This document shows, in pieces, positions 11,340 through 22,786 of a DNA stretch of 64,000 nt. The notes under the pieces were generated by a model that saw nothing but the letters and a program-made list of their open reading frames with translations, did no database searches and was not told the DNA's origin. Within the stretch, counting starts at the first letter, position 1, and every line of letters starts with the position of its first letter. The position numbers were made by a program, and so were the translations under genes. Origin of the DNA: Gambelia wislizenii (Eukaryota > Chordata > Lepidosauria > Squamata > Crotaphytidae); contig JAUMIR010000002.1 of the NCBI GenBank assembly GCA_030847615.1, positions 241,075,809 to 241,139,808 of the forward strand, in the 5' to 3' direction.

Positions 11340-11720
11340 CCTTCCCCCCATCTCACACTACACAAATCTCAGCCTTACTCTTTTCCCCTGCCTTAGTTCC
11401 AGAAGGTGTAAAGTGGGAATATTTATTAATGTCTCCATGCTATAAGCAAGTAGTCATAAAGACAGTGGTGGAGACTAGCCCTTCAGCTGTTGTTGGACTG
11501 CAGCTCCCAGCATCCCCCCACTGATTCTGCTGACTATGGCGGTTTGGGGCTGCAGCCCAACAAGATCCGGAGGCATGCAAGATTCCCACCCATCAGGACT
11601 CTGATAGTTGTTTACTACCTCAATAATGATTATTTGTTCATTTTATGAATTTGCTTGCTAATTAGATGTATGGACCTCTTTTCTACCCAAGCATTTGAGG
11701 CTGTTTTAACATTTTTAGTA
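11340..11720. mobile_element. Short palindromic MITE in otherwise unassigned DNA
   Basis: At 11475-11575, GTTGTTGGACTGCAGCTCCC is mirrored by GGGGCTGCAGCCCAACAAGA, another of the small foldback MITEs. The rest is unassigned. Confidence 0.5.
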
Positions 11721-11729
11721 ACAACAGTT

Positions 11730-12145
11730 TGACATTGACAATCCAGAGACTGGATTCGAAAGGGCAAGGAAGAAGAAGGTGCCTGAAAAGAGTCCTAGGG
11801 ATACCATGGATTGCTAAAAAGATGAATGAATGAGTTTTAGAGCAACTCAAGCCTGAACTCTCACTAGAAGCAAAGATGACTAAACTGAGGCTGTCATACT
11901 TCAGGCATATCATGAGATGACATGACTCATGGGAAAAGATGAGAATACTTGGTATGGTGAAAGGCAGTAGGAAAAGCAGGAAATAACATTAGAGGTGAAT
12001 TGATTCCATCAGTGAAGCTGATTGATTCACTGAAGGCCAGAGTTTTGTAAGACTTTAACAGGGCTGTTAATAACAGGGTACCTGGGAGTCTCTCATTCAA
12101 AGGGTCACCATAAGTAATGTCAGCTTGACTGTAAATAACAACAAG
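11730..12145 (+). mobile_element. BovB/RTE LINE 3' end, decayed
   Basis: One frame from about 11870 reads KMTKLRLSYFRHIMR, then HDSWEKMRILGMVKGSRK, the C-terminal pattern of BovB/RTE proteins (KLRLSYFGHIMRR...LGMVEGSRRRGRPR). It carries several stops. The 3' end has GGGCTGTTAATAACAGGG and TAACAACAAG. Truncated and dead. BovB-type LINEs are abundant in squamates and drive some of their SINEs. Confidence 0.75.
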
Positions 12146-12194
12146 GGAAGAAAGAAATCAACAAATTCAGGTTCTGTTGGTGGCATCAGGGTAG

Positions 12195-12525
12195 AAGTTC
12201 ATGACAGAAGGGGTTTCTGAATGAGACAGATTATCTAGATCCATTTCAATCTGGCTTCAGGCCTGGTTGTGGGATGGAGACAGCCTTAGTCACCTTGATG
12301 GATGACCTACACAGGGAACTAGACGGGGAATGTGTCCCTGTTGGTTCTGCTGGACCTCTCAGCAAGTTTCGATACCATCAACCATGGTATCTTTCTGGGT
12401 CGACTCTCTGAGATGGGGCTTGGGAGCACTGTCGTGCAGTGGTTCCAGTCTTTCTTGGAGGGGTAAGCTCAGAAGGTGGTGCTGTCCAAATCCAAATCTT
12501 CCATCCTTCTCCCAGCTGGTATTTA
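12195..12525 (+). mobile_element. L2-like LINE reverse-transcriptase fragment
   Basis: Translated pieces read LDPFQSGFRPGCGMETALVT and [14 protein letters not shown], then, after a frame change, a stretch equivalent to LLDLSAAFDTIDH and [14 protein letters not shown]...WFQSFLEG. These are RT motifs 2-4 of L2-type LINEs. Frameshifts break it, and no 5' or 3' end is attached. Confidence 0.7.
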
Positions 12526-12632
12526 CCTCTTGGGACACAATATGTAGATAATCTATTTTAGAAAGAGCTAGCCATGTTTGGCACAAGGAAAAGTCCAGAA
12601 TCAATGCTGTGGAAATGAAGGCAACCTCTTTA

Positions 12633-12863
12633 TTGTTGTTGTGCGTCTTCAAATTGTTTCTGACTTACAGAAATCCTAAAGTAACCCTATCATTGTTTTT
12701 TCTTGGCAAGATTTGTGCAGAGGAGGTTGCCTTTGCCTTCCTCTCAGGCCGAGAGAGTGTGATTTGCTCAGGGTCCAGTGGGTTTCCATGGCTGAGCAGA
12801 GATTTGAACCCTAGTTTCCCAGAGCCCTAGTCCAACATTCAAACAACTACATCATGCTGGCTC
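12633..12863 (-). mobile_element. tRNA-headed SINE, CAACAAC-tailed
   Basis: Minus strand: head AGCCAGCATGATGTAGTTGT with a B box near GGTTCAAATC, body with CTTGCCAAGAAAA and 3' end GAAGACGCACAACAACA. Nearly full length. It is the same family as 14697, 21316, 25041, 48063, 49256, 52644 and 52890. Confidence 0.85.
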
Positions 12864-12869
12864 TTACTT

Positions 12870-14045
12870 CTTTATTAGTCAAACTAAAAAGCACAAAACC
12901 ATGTGCCAGCAGTTGAGATTTTTAAATCTCTTCCTTAGTCAAGACATTACATGACAACCTAGGGTTATCTGGGCTCTCAGCTCCTCATTGAAGGGGCAAC
13001 CACATCCATAGGTCTTAGGTGGTAGGGCCAGAATGACCTCTGGTCTCCTTCAGACCTCTTGTGAATGGAGCTGTTCTTATGTCAGAAAAATGAAGCACCT
13101 CTTATATTTTCAAAGGGGATCCTCTTAAAAATTTTATCAGTTTGGCAACCAAATCTCCACCTGCCACCTCTAATACTCGGAACAACACAAGCACACACAT
13201 ACATGCTCAAATATGGAGCAGTAAGGGATGCTCATGCTTTTGAATCAGAGCTCTAGATGTCCAGATGTTTTGGACTATGACTCCTATAATTCCTTACCAC
13301 TGATTTTGCTAACTAAAACTTTCTGGATGTTAAATTCAAATACAAATATACCATAGGTTCTCCACCCTTTTTTCAAATGTGTAAAATAATCTAGATGATT
13401 ATACTGGATCTGTAGAGGACTGGATCCAGAAGAAGACTGAACCAGAAAAAAGAAAGAAGGGCATTTTTTTAATGCCTATATTTGGGGCAAGATGCTGTAT
13501 AACTCATTACTGATTGCATCACAGCAGATATATCCAGTAGGTTGCCTTGACATTTATGCAAGCTCCTTCCATATGGTAGTCATAACAGCAATGATTGGAG
13601 TATCTGGGGACAGAAGTGTATTTTCCTGTTTCCAAATTATTACAGTTTGAGTTGTGGGAATACTCTCTGTCCCTATAACAGAAGTACAGCCTTATGGAAG
13701 ATATGAGAACAATATGAGCAACAAACAAGAAACAAATGTGTATTCATTCATAAAAATCTGACTGTTCAGATTTTGTGGAATGGGAGCTATGTTGTATATA
13801 ACAGAATAATAAATATAGCACAAAGGTTCCCATAATCTATTTTTTTTTTATGTTTCAAGTAAAAAAGGATATAGGAAAAATAAGGGGAAATATTCCCCAC
13901 CCCCATTTTTTTCATTTACTTCCCTGTAGGCCTTCACATTTTTAAGTATGCCCAGTGCCTCAAAACTATTCTAGTGCACAAATTAAAGATCTCTTTTGCT
14001 GCTGCATTGTCATTAATGAACCTGGGCAAGGAGAGAAACTTCTTT
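12870..14045. other. Unassigned DNA
   Basis: AT-rich, no recognised gene. A small MITE-like foldback fragment lies at 13255-13330 (GATGTTTTGGACTATGACTC). Confidence 0.4.
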
Positions 14046-14051
14046 AACTGT

Positions 14052-14661
14052 GGACATTATCAAATGAGCATCTAATAACATTTTGTCCCACTGTTTTTAA
14101 AAGCGTAAGTATCCTGGCATAATAACACTTCTTATCACATGTTGCTGTAATCACAAGAAAGAGCCGCCACTGAATTATTACACCATGACCACTAGCACTG
14201 TTTACTTCCATGTTTTTGCATGGGAAAGACTTCGGCAGTTCTTGTGAGAAGATGCGAGTGCACTTAAAACTCTAAAAACACCAAAATTTACAAAGAAAAT
14301 GAACACACAAGCACTGAAACAAACTTAAAAACTTGCCAGCAAAATGGGAAGGGTCATAAAAAGAGTGCCTTATACTTCATTTTCACATTCTCACCTGGAG
14401 GTTTTCTGGTTGGAAAATTACATTGGCACTGTAATCATGCGAGCAGAACGGGATGCGGTTTTGCACACAAGCAATTCCAGGGAAAAAATGCTATGGGAGA
14501 TCAATTCACAGCTTGGTCTGTTAATTAAAAAGAATGCCTTTTTCATAGCAGCGGAACACTTGAAGAACACAAAGATGACAATGTTGTGTGATGGGGGGGG
14601 GGGGTTGTGGTGGAACCCTGTCGTTGTTTTCATGCAATTTTTGCCACGTCTGATAATGTCC
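14052..14661. mobile_element. ~610-bp GGACATTATC element
   Basis: Termini are GGACATTATCAAATGAGC and, at the right, ACGTCTGATAATGTCC, giving a GGACATTATCARA-type terminal inverted repeat. Flanks TGT/TTT are an imperfect 3-bp duplication. Internal text (CTTGTGAGAAGATGCGAGTG, 14241) is shared with the element at 25369 (CTTGTGAGAAGACGAGAGCA). No transposase is seen. Termini and 3-bp duplications fit a PIF/Harbinger-like non-autonomous element, a guess. Confidence 0.55.
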
Positions 14662-14696
14662 TTTGACTGGATTCAACCCATCATTTACAACAGAGA

Positions 14697-14932
14697 TCCA
14701 GCTTGGTGTAGTGGTTTGAGCATGGGACCACAGCTCTGGAGCCCAGGGTTTGAATGCCTGTTCAGACATGAAAACCCATGTCTGGGTGACCTCAGGCAAG
14801 TCACACTCTCTCAGCCTCAGAGGAAAGCAATAGCAAACCTCTGAACAAATCTTGCCAAGAATCCCTATGATAGGTTCACCTTAGGGTCACCATAAGTCAG
14901 AAATGACTTGAAGGCAAACAACAAAAACAGGG
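14697..14932 (+). mobile_element. tRNA-headed SINE, CAACAAC-tailed
   Basis: Head CCAGCTTGGTGTAGTGGTTT, B box GGGTTTGAATGCC, body CAAGTCACACTCTCTCAGCC, 3' end GTCACCATAAGTCAGAAATG ACTTGAAGGC. Nearly complete. Confidence 0.88.
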
Positions 14933-15168
14933 AACTTTTGTCCTTGTGTGTGTTTTGACCTTCAGCTCCCAGAAGCTCCAGCCAATGACAAGGGATTGTT
15001 AGGAGTTGTACTCTAAAACAACTGAAGGCACTAATGGTTGTTCTGCACCAAAACCCCTTGATATAAAAGAATAGATCCCATTCAGGTTCCTGATAATTGT
15101 GCAAGGTGAAAAAATACCTCCCAGGTACTGGAAACAATGAAACTGAACACCAACTACTCCCCTCCTTT

Positions 15169-15187
15169 CAGCTACAAACATCTAGGC
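15169..15187. repeat. LINE target-site duplication, copy 1
   Basis: The 19-bp word CAGCTACAAACATCTAGGC is repeated exactly at 16142-16160, on the other side of the inserted LINE. Confidence 0.9.
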
Positions 15188-16141
15188 CCTCTCTGGCTTT
15201 TCTTGGCAAACGAAGATTCAGGAAGGACTCATCCCGCGCTTTCTGCAAGCGTGCTGATGACTAAAAAGGCCAATCCGAGATAAACAAGTCCGGTTGCAGA
15301 AAGCACAGCAGAAGGTCTCCTTGGGTGATATTTCCAGGTTGCGATTCTTTCTGCGTTGTCATTTCTCTTCAAGACTTGTTCGGCATGAGTTCTCAAATAA
15401 GGCTGCAGTATTGTGGATAGTGTGTCTCCATGCCTCCCGATGTGAGGCCAGGGCGGACCATTGTTGGTGATCAATTTGGCTGAGCCTGAGATGTTGTTTC
15501 AGGGAGTTCTTGTATCGCTTTTTGGGAGCTCCTCTCTTACGCTGACCCGTGGCGAGTTCACCGTAGAGTAGTATTTTTGGGAGGCGATGGTCCTCCATCC
15601 TAGAAACGTGCCCTTCCCAGTGCAGATGTGTTCTCAATATCATGGCCTCAATGCTTGTGATCCCTGCTTGCTCAAGGACAGCAACATTCGCCACATAGTC
15701 AGTCCAGTGTATATTTAGGATTGTGCATATACAGTGCTGATGAAAGCGTTCAAGGAGTCGTAAGTGTTGACGATAGGTGACCCATGTTTCAAACCCATAA
15801 AGGAGAATAGACAGTACAATGGCTCTATACACATTGATTTTTGTGCCTCACCTCAGGTGTTTGTTACTCCAGACTCTTTTGTAAAGTCTTCCAAATGTGC
15901 TATATGCCTTTGCTAATCTGTGATCGATCTCTTTGTCAATCTTGACATCTGAGGAGATGATGCTTCCCAGGTAGGTGAACTGCTGAACGGACTTGAGCAC
16001 AGATTTGCCGACGGCAATGTGGGGATGGTGGTGTTCGTTCTGTGGTACAGGCTGGTAGAGAACTTCCGTTTTCTTCAGGCTGACTTCCAGCCCAAACAGC
16101 TCTGTAGCTGTTACGAAGCAGGATGCTTGTAGCTATCCTTC
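15188..16141 (-). mobile_element. 5'-truncated LINE (jockey-superfamily type) with target duplication
   Basis: Minus-strand protein sequence covers the end of the RT thumb (FGLEV...KTEVLYQP, SIISSD, KIDKEIDHRLAKAY), then YRAIVLSILLYG, HLRLLERFHQHCICTILNIH, LEQAGITSIEAM, GHVSRMEDHRLPK, YGELATGQRKRGAPKKRYK. A C-terminal Cys/His finger-like end (CNRTCLSRIGLF) follows. The 157-residue frame 15359-15832 is intact; a TGA just upstream and frame changes near the 3' end disable it. There is no poly(A): the 3' end is ...AAGCCAGAGAGG, as in the copies at 43695 and 63617. Inserted by target-primed reverse transcription, given the 19-bp duplication. I do not assign a clade. Confidence 0.85.
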
Positions 16142-16160
16142 CAGCTACAAACATCTAGGC
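16142..16160. repeat. LINE target-site duplication, copy 2
   Basis: Exact repeat of 15169-15187. Confidence 0.9.
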
Positions 16161-16542
16161 AGAGCTTGGAAAACATACCTTGTTTGACTACAACTCCCAG
16201 GACAACTCAACCAGTGTGGCCAGTGAGCTCTGCAACTAGACATTGCCCGAATAGTGGAAATCTGGGTGATTTCCAGTGGGCTCCAGTTCACAAAAGTTTA
16301 TGCCACAATACATCTGTCAATCTTTTTTTTTAGTTTTTCCAAGTTATTTATTTATTAATTTTAATACAGACAGTGTAGTTCATGACCAAAGTAGAAAGAA
16401 AAACAAAAGGCAATGTTATGCATATACTGTATAAAGATACACACACATATATATAATTTAAGGCTGAAACTAAACTAAAGCTGAAACATAATACTAAAAC
16501 ACTAACCTAAAACAATGAACACTAAATAACTAAAACTCTAAA

Positions 16543-16911
16543 CACTAACTCAGTGGTGCTTAACCTGGGGTCCGTGATGTCCTCACAGGGGTCCGCAAAG
16601 GCTTGAAGGCTGCTTGGCCCACCTCCTCCCTACAGTGGAGAGTGGCCAGGTGACAGGAGCCAAGGCTAAGTTTGGTTGGATGGCTTGGCTTGCACATTGC
16701 CACTCAATCCACTCCAGCCACAAACATGCAGGAAGAAGCAGGAGAAAAGTCTTCCCTCCCCCTCCGATGCCTCTGAGGGAAGGTTTATCGGATGGTCTAA
16801 TTGTATTTTTGTTGTTTTAAACCTTGAGTTAAATCTTGGGGGTCCACGTCAACAAAAGATATTTAAAGGGGGTCTCTGGTAAAGAAAAGGTTAAAAGCCA
16901 CTGCACCAACT
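16543..16911 (+). mobile_element. Non-autonomous hAT (CAGTGGTKCTTAACC family)
   Basis: The element, 16551-16903, starts CAGTGGTGCTTAACC and ends GGTTAAAAGCCACTG. Flanking 8-mers CACTAACT and CACCAACT differ by one base, a hAT-size target duplication. The interior (GGGGTCCGCAAAGGCTTGAA, CATTGCCACTCAATCC, CTCTGAGGGAAGG) recurs at 50921, 51491 and 56122. No transposase. Confidence 0.85.
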
Positions 16912-17439
16912 GATTAAAACATAAAAGGACTCTGCCCCACCCTGAATCCAAACTGTAATGGAAGGTGGGGGGGGGGAGAAATATGTTGTTCTACCATTAG
17001 AGATCCAACTAAATAAACCTACTAGAATTACAAGTAAGCACAGCCACAAATGATTACATCGTTAGATATCTTATTGCTCAAAAAGTCCATAAATGGTTTC
17101 ATCTTTCAAAAAGTCTTCAGTTGGTTTATCCTGTAAGACACACATTAGATTGACCATTTGGGCTACCTCGGCAACCTTAACAATCCATTCTTCCATCGTT
17201 GGTGCTTCAGTCCATTTCCCAGTTTGAGCAAACAGTGTTCTTGCTGGTGTTATCATATATCGAAGAAGTACTGTTGTCCATATTTACTACCCAAGTCTTT
17301 ATCCATAATACCCAGCAAAAATATTTCTGCAAGATCTACTTTTTAAAATTGTTGGATTAGCATGTAAATCTTAGAACAATTACTTATGGTTTTCTTCGAA
17401 GTCCACCATACATGAAAAGGGGAACCTGAATAGCGGAAA

Positions 17440-17560
17440 TCTGGGTGACATAGCATGCATCTGATGAAGTGGGCTCCAATCCACAAAAGTTTACGCCACA
17501 GCACATCCGTCAGTCTTTAAAGTGCTACAAGACTCTTGGTTGTTGCAACAGGCTAAATGC
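17440..17560 (+). repeat. Interspersed repeat fragment (GATGAAGTGGGCT type)
   Basis: It contains ATCTGATGAAGTGGGCTCCA, ATCCACAAAAGTTTACGCC and TCTTTAAAGTGCTACAAGAC. Related pieces lie at 16262-16325, 22745-22786 plus 23121-23165 (inverted), 24243-24365 and 62308-62372. I recognise it as a common reptilian repeat end but cannot name it. The following ~370 bp are unassigned. Confidence 0.55.
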
Positions 17561-17934
17561 AGCTTCTCTTCCAGAAGTCATTTCAATGGATCTGTATGTC
17601 AGGATGAGTTTGAACATAAATATTAATCCCTTGCTCAATAATAGAGTTGCCAACTGTTTTTTCTTTCTTTCTTTTTTCTGGCAGGGCTCCCATAGTTTTA
17701 ACAACTGCATGACAAGCAGAAATTCAGCAGATGAAGCTTTCCCTGCAATGCAAAGGAGGCACAGGGATGGGAAAACATCCCTTACTGAATTTCTATTTTG
17801 TCATGGCACTGGTTAAGGGCACTGGAGCAAGACCAGTAAAAAATAAAAGTTGGCAACCCTACTTGGTGTGTTGAGGAGCCATTACAAAATAAATCTCAAT
17901 GCAGGCTGAGATTTACAAGAGGCACCCGCAACTA

Positions 17935-18513
17935 AGGACATTATCAGACCAGTCAAATATGGCATCATAAGGACGCCTAATGATCGCGAAAGGGCGTGCA
18001 TACCAGATGGTGTCACCCTTTCACGATCATGTCCAGTCTAAATCCTGTCCTATTTTACTGATGGCTCAAGCCATCAATTGATCCCCCATGGCGCTTTTGT
18101 GTCAACATTGCCAGCGTTTGAATCCGTGCACCATTGTATCCATGTGAATGCAGCATCAATGGCTGGTCCAGCGAGAACCAGGTGAGATCACAACATCCAG
18201 ATAGGTGATGCACTTTTTATGACCCTGCCCAGTTTACTTGGAAATTTTTAAGTGTGTTTATGAGCTTAGTGTAACTTTTCGTGTGTTATTTTTGGTTTTA
18301 TTTTTTAATTTCCCATGCTATGTATTTTTGCAAGAATATGCGGGATTTCAACAGAGGAAGTGAACAGAGCTCTGTTCACTCCTCATTCATTGCTGGGTAG
18401 CTTTTTGCCAGGATGGAAGATATCTGTGGCATGGGGAGTTCTTTTGCCAGCATAAAAACAGCAGCAGTTATGCCAGCAAAAGAACAGGGTTTGGGGGTGG
18501 TCTGATAAAGTCC
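17935..18513. mobile_element. ~580-bp GGACATTATCAGAC element, TAA duplication
   Basis: It starts GGACATTATCAGACCAGTC and ends TGGTCTGATAAAGTCC, flanked by exact TAA (17932-17934, 18514-18516). The TWA target duplication is the PIF/Harbinger hallmark. Interior GAAGTGAACAGAGCTCTGTT parallels the element at 25369 (AGTGAATGGAGCTCT). Non-coding. Confidence 0.65.
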
Positions 18514-18863
18514 TAAATATTGCAGAGTGGGGTTCTCCTGTTCAGAATTTTAGTTAACTGCTCATGCTGTCTTCCAAGCTACTCCATTCCAGTCCATTCT
18601 CCCTCTCCCTTTGCATTCTCTATTTTCTCCTACTCTAATCCTCAGTTAGAATTCCATCCTTTTGAACATAGTCAGTATCCATCCTTCTGTTCATGTTTCC
18701 ATGCCCGTAAAAATCTCTCCCCTGATAGTTCTGGTACTTCCGCAAACCTGTGGGTTTCCAAAGCCTACTAATAGTACTTTCCTCTAGAGCACGAATAATG
18801 CTGAGGTTTTGGCTAAGTAAAGCTCCACACTTAGGAGAATGAATTTGCTGTTTGTAGGCACTG

Positions 18864-18955
18864 GCAAGCCCTCTCTGAACAAACCTTGCCAAGAAAACTC
18901 CATGATAGGTTCGTCTTAGGGTTAGTAACAACCTGAGGGCATACAGCAACAAACC
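18864..18955 (+). mobile_element. tRNA-headed SINE, 3' part only
   Basis: Contains CCTCTCTGAACAAACCTTGC, CAAGAAAACTCCATGATAGG and a GGCATACAGCAACA tail, i.e. the last ~90 bp of the CAACAAC-tailed SINE family. Confidence 0.75.
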
Positions 18956-19104
18956 TAAGATTCTATCCTTCATCCAAAATTACTAAGGAGAAATATACAA
19001 ACTCATTGTCCTCTCCCATCCTCAAAACACACATGTATAATTTTATCCTTACAACCAACCTGGTGCAGTGGATTAGATTTAGAGGGAATGACTAGCCCAA
19101 AGTC

Positions 19105-19335
19105 ATTATGGGTATGTGCCTTCAAGTTGCCTGTCAACTTATGGTGGCCCCATGCATTTCCTAGCATTTTTAAAGGCAAGGAATACTCAGAAGTAGTTTT
19201 GCCAGTTCCCTCCTCTGAAATATAACCTACAGCACCTGGTATCCATTGGTGGGCTCCTATCCAAGTACTAACAAGGCCTGGCCCTGCTTAGCTTCCAAAA
19301 TCTGGTGTCTGCAGAATATTTGTGCCCTTTAATCA
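19105..19335 (-). mobile_element. 5S rRNA-derived SINE, second copy
   Basis: On the minus strand GGAAGCTAAGCAGGGCCAGG and TTAGTACTTGGATAGGAGCC match 5S rRNA; the GATCTCG part is partly lost. The body then reads CCAGGTGCTGTAGGTTATAT, TTTCAGAGGAGGGAACTGGC and GACTTGAAGG-like words. Same family as 2843-3090. Confidence 0.8.
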
Positions 19336-19339
19336 GTTT

Positions 19340-21310
19340 AAACTGACTTTAATCAGTTGCTCTCTCCAATCCTACTCCAGTATGGTAACCACAACAGCAC
19401 ATGGTTCCCATATCCCCTTGAAACAAAATGCCACTAACTGAGGAGCATCCACAAGTTCAACAGTATGTCACTAAGAGATGAGACAAAGAACAAAGCCAGG
19501 TACCCATATATATTAATGACTCAGCCCTTAGCATCACTGAGGCAGGTGGGTGAGTGGAAGAACATCTGTTCTATTAAAGTTCCTGACAGGAACACACCTG
19601 CCTGTAGCTTTGACTTTCCCTTGATTTTCTAGTTCCCACACCCATCTTGCATCTGCCTGCTGAAGTCCTTGTAATTAACACAAAATTAATAAGGCAATGC
19701 TTCCTATCAAGCCAGCTTTTATGAGAAAAGGAAGAGGCCAGAAGCTGACATGGGTGGAAGCAGCAACTGAGATTCCCTGTTCTTGCTGAAGAGTTCAGTG
19801 TAACTTTGTTGGTCTGCCGGCCTTCTCTCATGCTAGCAGAGCTTGATGTAACATAGATACTCCTTCCATTCTGTGAGAAGGTAGAACACTGGGATGGGCT
19901 TGGGAGGGGGTGGAGACAGTTCCATCATGGGACAGGCTTGGGGCCAGGGTGCAGAAGCAGTTGTGATATAGACAACAGGCTCAGGCGGGAACACAGAGGA
20001 GTGTGGAACTGGGTGTGGGGAGGGTACAGAACACCTCTCTTCCCTTTCCTCCCTCCATACCTCTGTCACAAAAGCTGTGGCCAGAAATGCTGTTATGAAG
20101 GGACACCGAGTCATGTGTGAAGTGGGCCTTAGGATGATCACAGCAAGGAATTCCTATCCTCCATTTCTCTCCAAAGGGAGATGCAAGGCTGCAAAGCATG
20201 TCATTTTAATATGCAGTAAAAGATTTTTTTAAAAAATGCAGCCTAAATCATGACAAGCTACTATTCTCAAATAAAGCCTTACTAAAACATCTATGCGATT
20301 GCCATCCTCCTAGAATAATATAAATAGGACTTTTCCTGGTAAGAAAATTACACAACTGGGGTGTGTGTGTGGTTCAGAGAGGGCCCACTCTGCGATCTAA
20401 CAGATTTCACAAGTGTAAAGTACTAACAAGCCCCTACTGAAGATTTTAACAGACAGAAGGCACTTCCATAAGTATACCGAGTATATAGATTTTTTTGGTA
20501 ACAATTTGCCAACTTTTCCAGCACAGAGCTAATATTCTTTCAACAACCAATGTTAGATAACTGGAGGGTCACAGCATTTTGCACCAGCTGTGGCTTCAGA
20601 GCAGCTGTCAAGGGTAGCCCCGCATAACAGGCATCAGAGCAGTCAATCCTCAATGTTACCTAAGCCTGGATAATGGTCACCAGCTTCTAGTTCCTTAGCA
20701 ATAACAGCAGATAGTGAATCAGTGTGGTGAATAAGAAAAGTTCCCTTTCCTCCCCCTACTATCACTTGGGTGTTGGAACCAGAGCTAGGAACAGTCACAT
20801 ATTCGGGGCATGCATGCAGTTTTCTCTCACAAGAGGAGAGGAAGAGGTGGAGGACATTTTGCTTTTGTCATGTTAACATGGATAAAGAGGGTGAAGCTTG
20901 GTACCAGCAAAAAGACCCTCCCTACTGTGTCCTCCTCACTCTGGTAGAGGTGTCATCAGACTGACATTCTGTGTCATTGACGAGGACATGCTACAGGCAG
21001 AAATCATCAGTTAGTGTTGCCCAGAATGGAGATAGATTTGAGGAGGAAAATGTTCGTTTCTGCCTGGAAAACACAGAATGTCCATTAATCAGTTTGACTC
21101 TTAGGGTCAGACTAGAGAAGAAGCCTGTACATTGGTAAACATTTTTTTCTCTCTCCAATGGATGGCAGGTGCATGAGGATGGAGAGTGTGTCAGGATCAC
21201 GATGCTCACGGAGAATAAGCTTACCGTACTTTCCCCTCACAACATTATGCGAAGAAAAATTACCCCAGGAAAAAACATCCCCAGTGGTGCCAGTCAGAGA
21301 TTGATTTTCA
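19340..21310. other. Unassigned DNA
   Basis: No gene or repeat that I can name in about 2 kb. Overlapping 60-100-residue frames on both strands look like chance. Confidence 0.45.
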
Positions 21311-21315
21311 AAGAT

Positions 21316-21549
21316 GAGCCAGCATGGCGCATTGGTTTGAGTGCTGGACTACAACTCTGGAGACCAGGGTTCGAATCCACACTTGGCCTCAGAAACCTAC
21401 TGGGTGACCTTGTGCAAGTCACACTCTCTCTGCCTCAGAGGAAGCCAAAGGCAAACAACAAATCTTGCCAAGAAAATCCCATGATAGTGTCGCCTCAGGG
21501 TCACTATAAGTCAGAAACGACTTGAAGGCACACAACAACAACAACAACG
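21316..21549 (+). mobile_element. tRNA-headed SINE, full length
   Basis: Best-preserved copy: GAGCCAGCATGGCGCATTGG, B box GGGTTCGAATCC, CAAGTCACACTCTCTCTGCC, CTTGCCAAGAAAATCCCATG, GTCACTATAAGTCAGAAACG, ending in ACAACAACAACAACAAC. Polymerase III A and B boxes are both recognisable. Confidence 0.92.
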
Positions 21550-21559
21550 GTCATTAGCT

Positions 21560-22740
21560 GTGGGTTAAACCTTTCCTCTCTACTTACTGGGGTCCCCATT
21601 AAAATCCCCCAGTATGCCTGCTATTAATTAAAAAGACAACCTTCCTAATGATATGTTTAGTATAGCTCTTCACATGTAGTATAGCTCTCAAAATTTCTAT
21701 GTAGGGCCATTTTAGAAGGATTGTTCACCACAAAGGTGGCTTTCTTCCTTAAATTCATCTGGAAACATATTCTTACAAAAGCTCTCCCCACCCTGGTGCA
21801 AGTTTACCTGTGAGGAAATGTTGGCGGGGGGGGGGGGGAGTAAAGAAACCTTATTTTTACAAGCTCACTGAAACCTACATTTTTACCATATTGGAAACTA
21901 CCCACATTATCATGTGAACATGGATAAAGAAAGTTGCCCTGTAGAACTTCATCTGCCTCCACTGTGACCCTGTGAATCAGCCCACAGCAAGAATCGAAGA
22001 ATAAGGACAAAAATGCAGAAATTGTTGATTATGCATGTGAATGACATAACCTCTTGTTTGAACACAGATGAAGCATTTTGTATGCTCGGTGTGGGGTCTC
22101 AACAAAGGCTGGATCACAGGAGACATTTTCTTTCAGGCATTTGCTGGGTCTTATTCAAATAAATCAACAGCAAAATGCTCCAGTCATCTCTGAGTAACTG
22201 AATGCCATTCACAACTACCAGCTTGTATGTCAGCTCATGCACAAAGACAGGTGCAGACATGCTTACAAAAGCTTCACTTAATTGCAACACTCACAGCCTA
22301 CTCCTGAGAAAAGTACAGACTATACTCAGGTTATCCTACTCCTGCAAATGTAGTTACACACAATGATTTTAACATTGGGGGCAAGATCATTCCTGAACCA
22401 TACAGCAACACTTTTAAAGATGATAGAGCCATCATTATAACACTTAGGGAAGATGTGACTCATTGACAGACAGGTAACAGCATGTTCAAACTGAGGTGTG
22501 CTGCCACTCTGTTAAGAGCATGAGAACTGCTTTGGCAGATATCAGATCAAAGTGTCACCCGGTCCATCTCTCTGTTTCCACCAGTGGGTCACCCATCATA
22601 TATATCCCTTAGAAGCTCACCAGCAGGGCATTCCTTGCTGTTTATCCCCAGCAGCTGATAACTGTAGCTTTGCAGACTCAAAAGCTTCTCCTCCCATTCT
22701 CAGTTATGGATGGGATAACTGGTAGCATTTACAGCTCTAA
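21560..22740. other. Unassigned DNA
   Basis: No gene recognised. It holds a G12-like run near 21825-21838 and otherwise ordinary AT-rich DNA. Confidence 0.45.
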
Positions 22741-22786
22741 CCTTCCATGAATTGCAAATTGATCTTATAGCACTTTAAGAGACTAT

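Noticed and set aside
21316..21390. tRNA gene
   Set aside because: A and B boxes are present but the cloverleaf is not maintained and the sequence continues into a SINE body with a CAACAAC tail.
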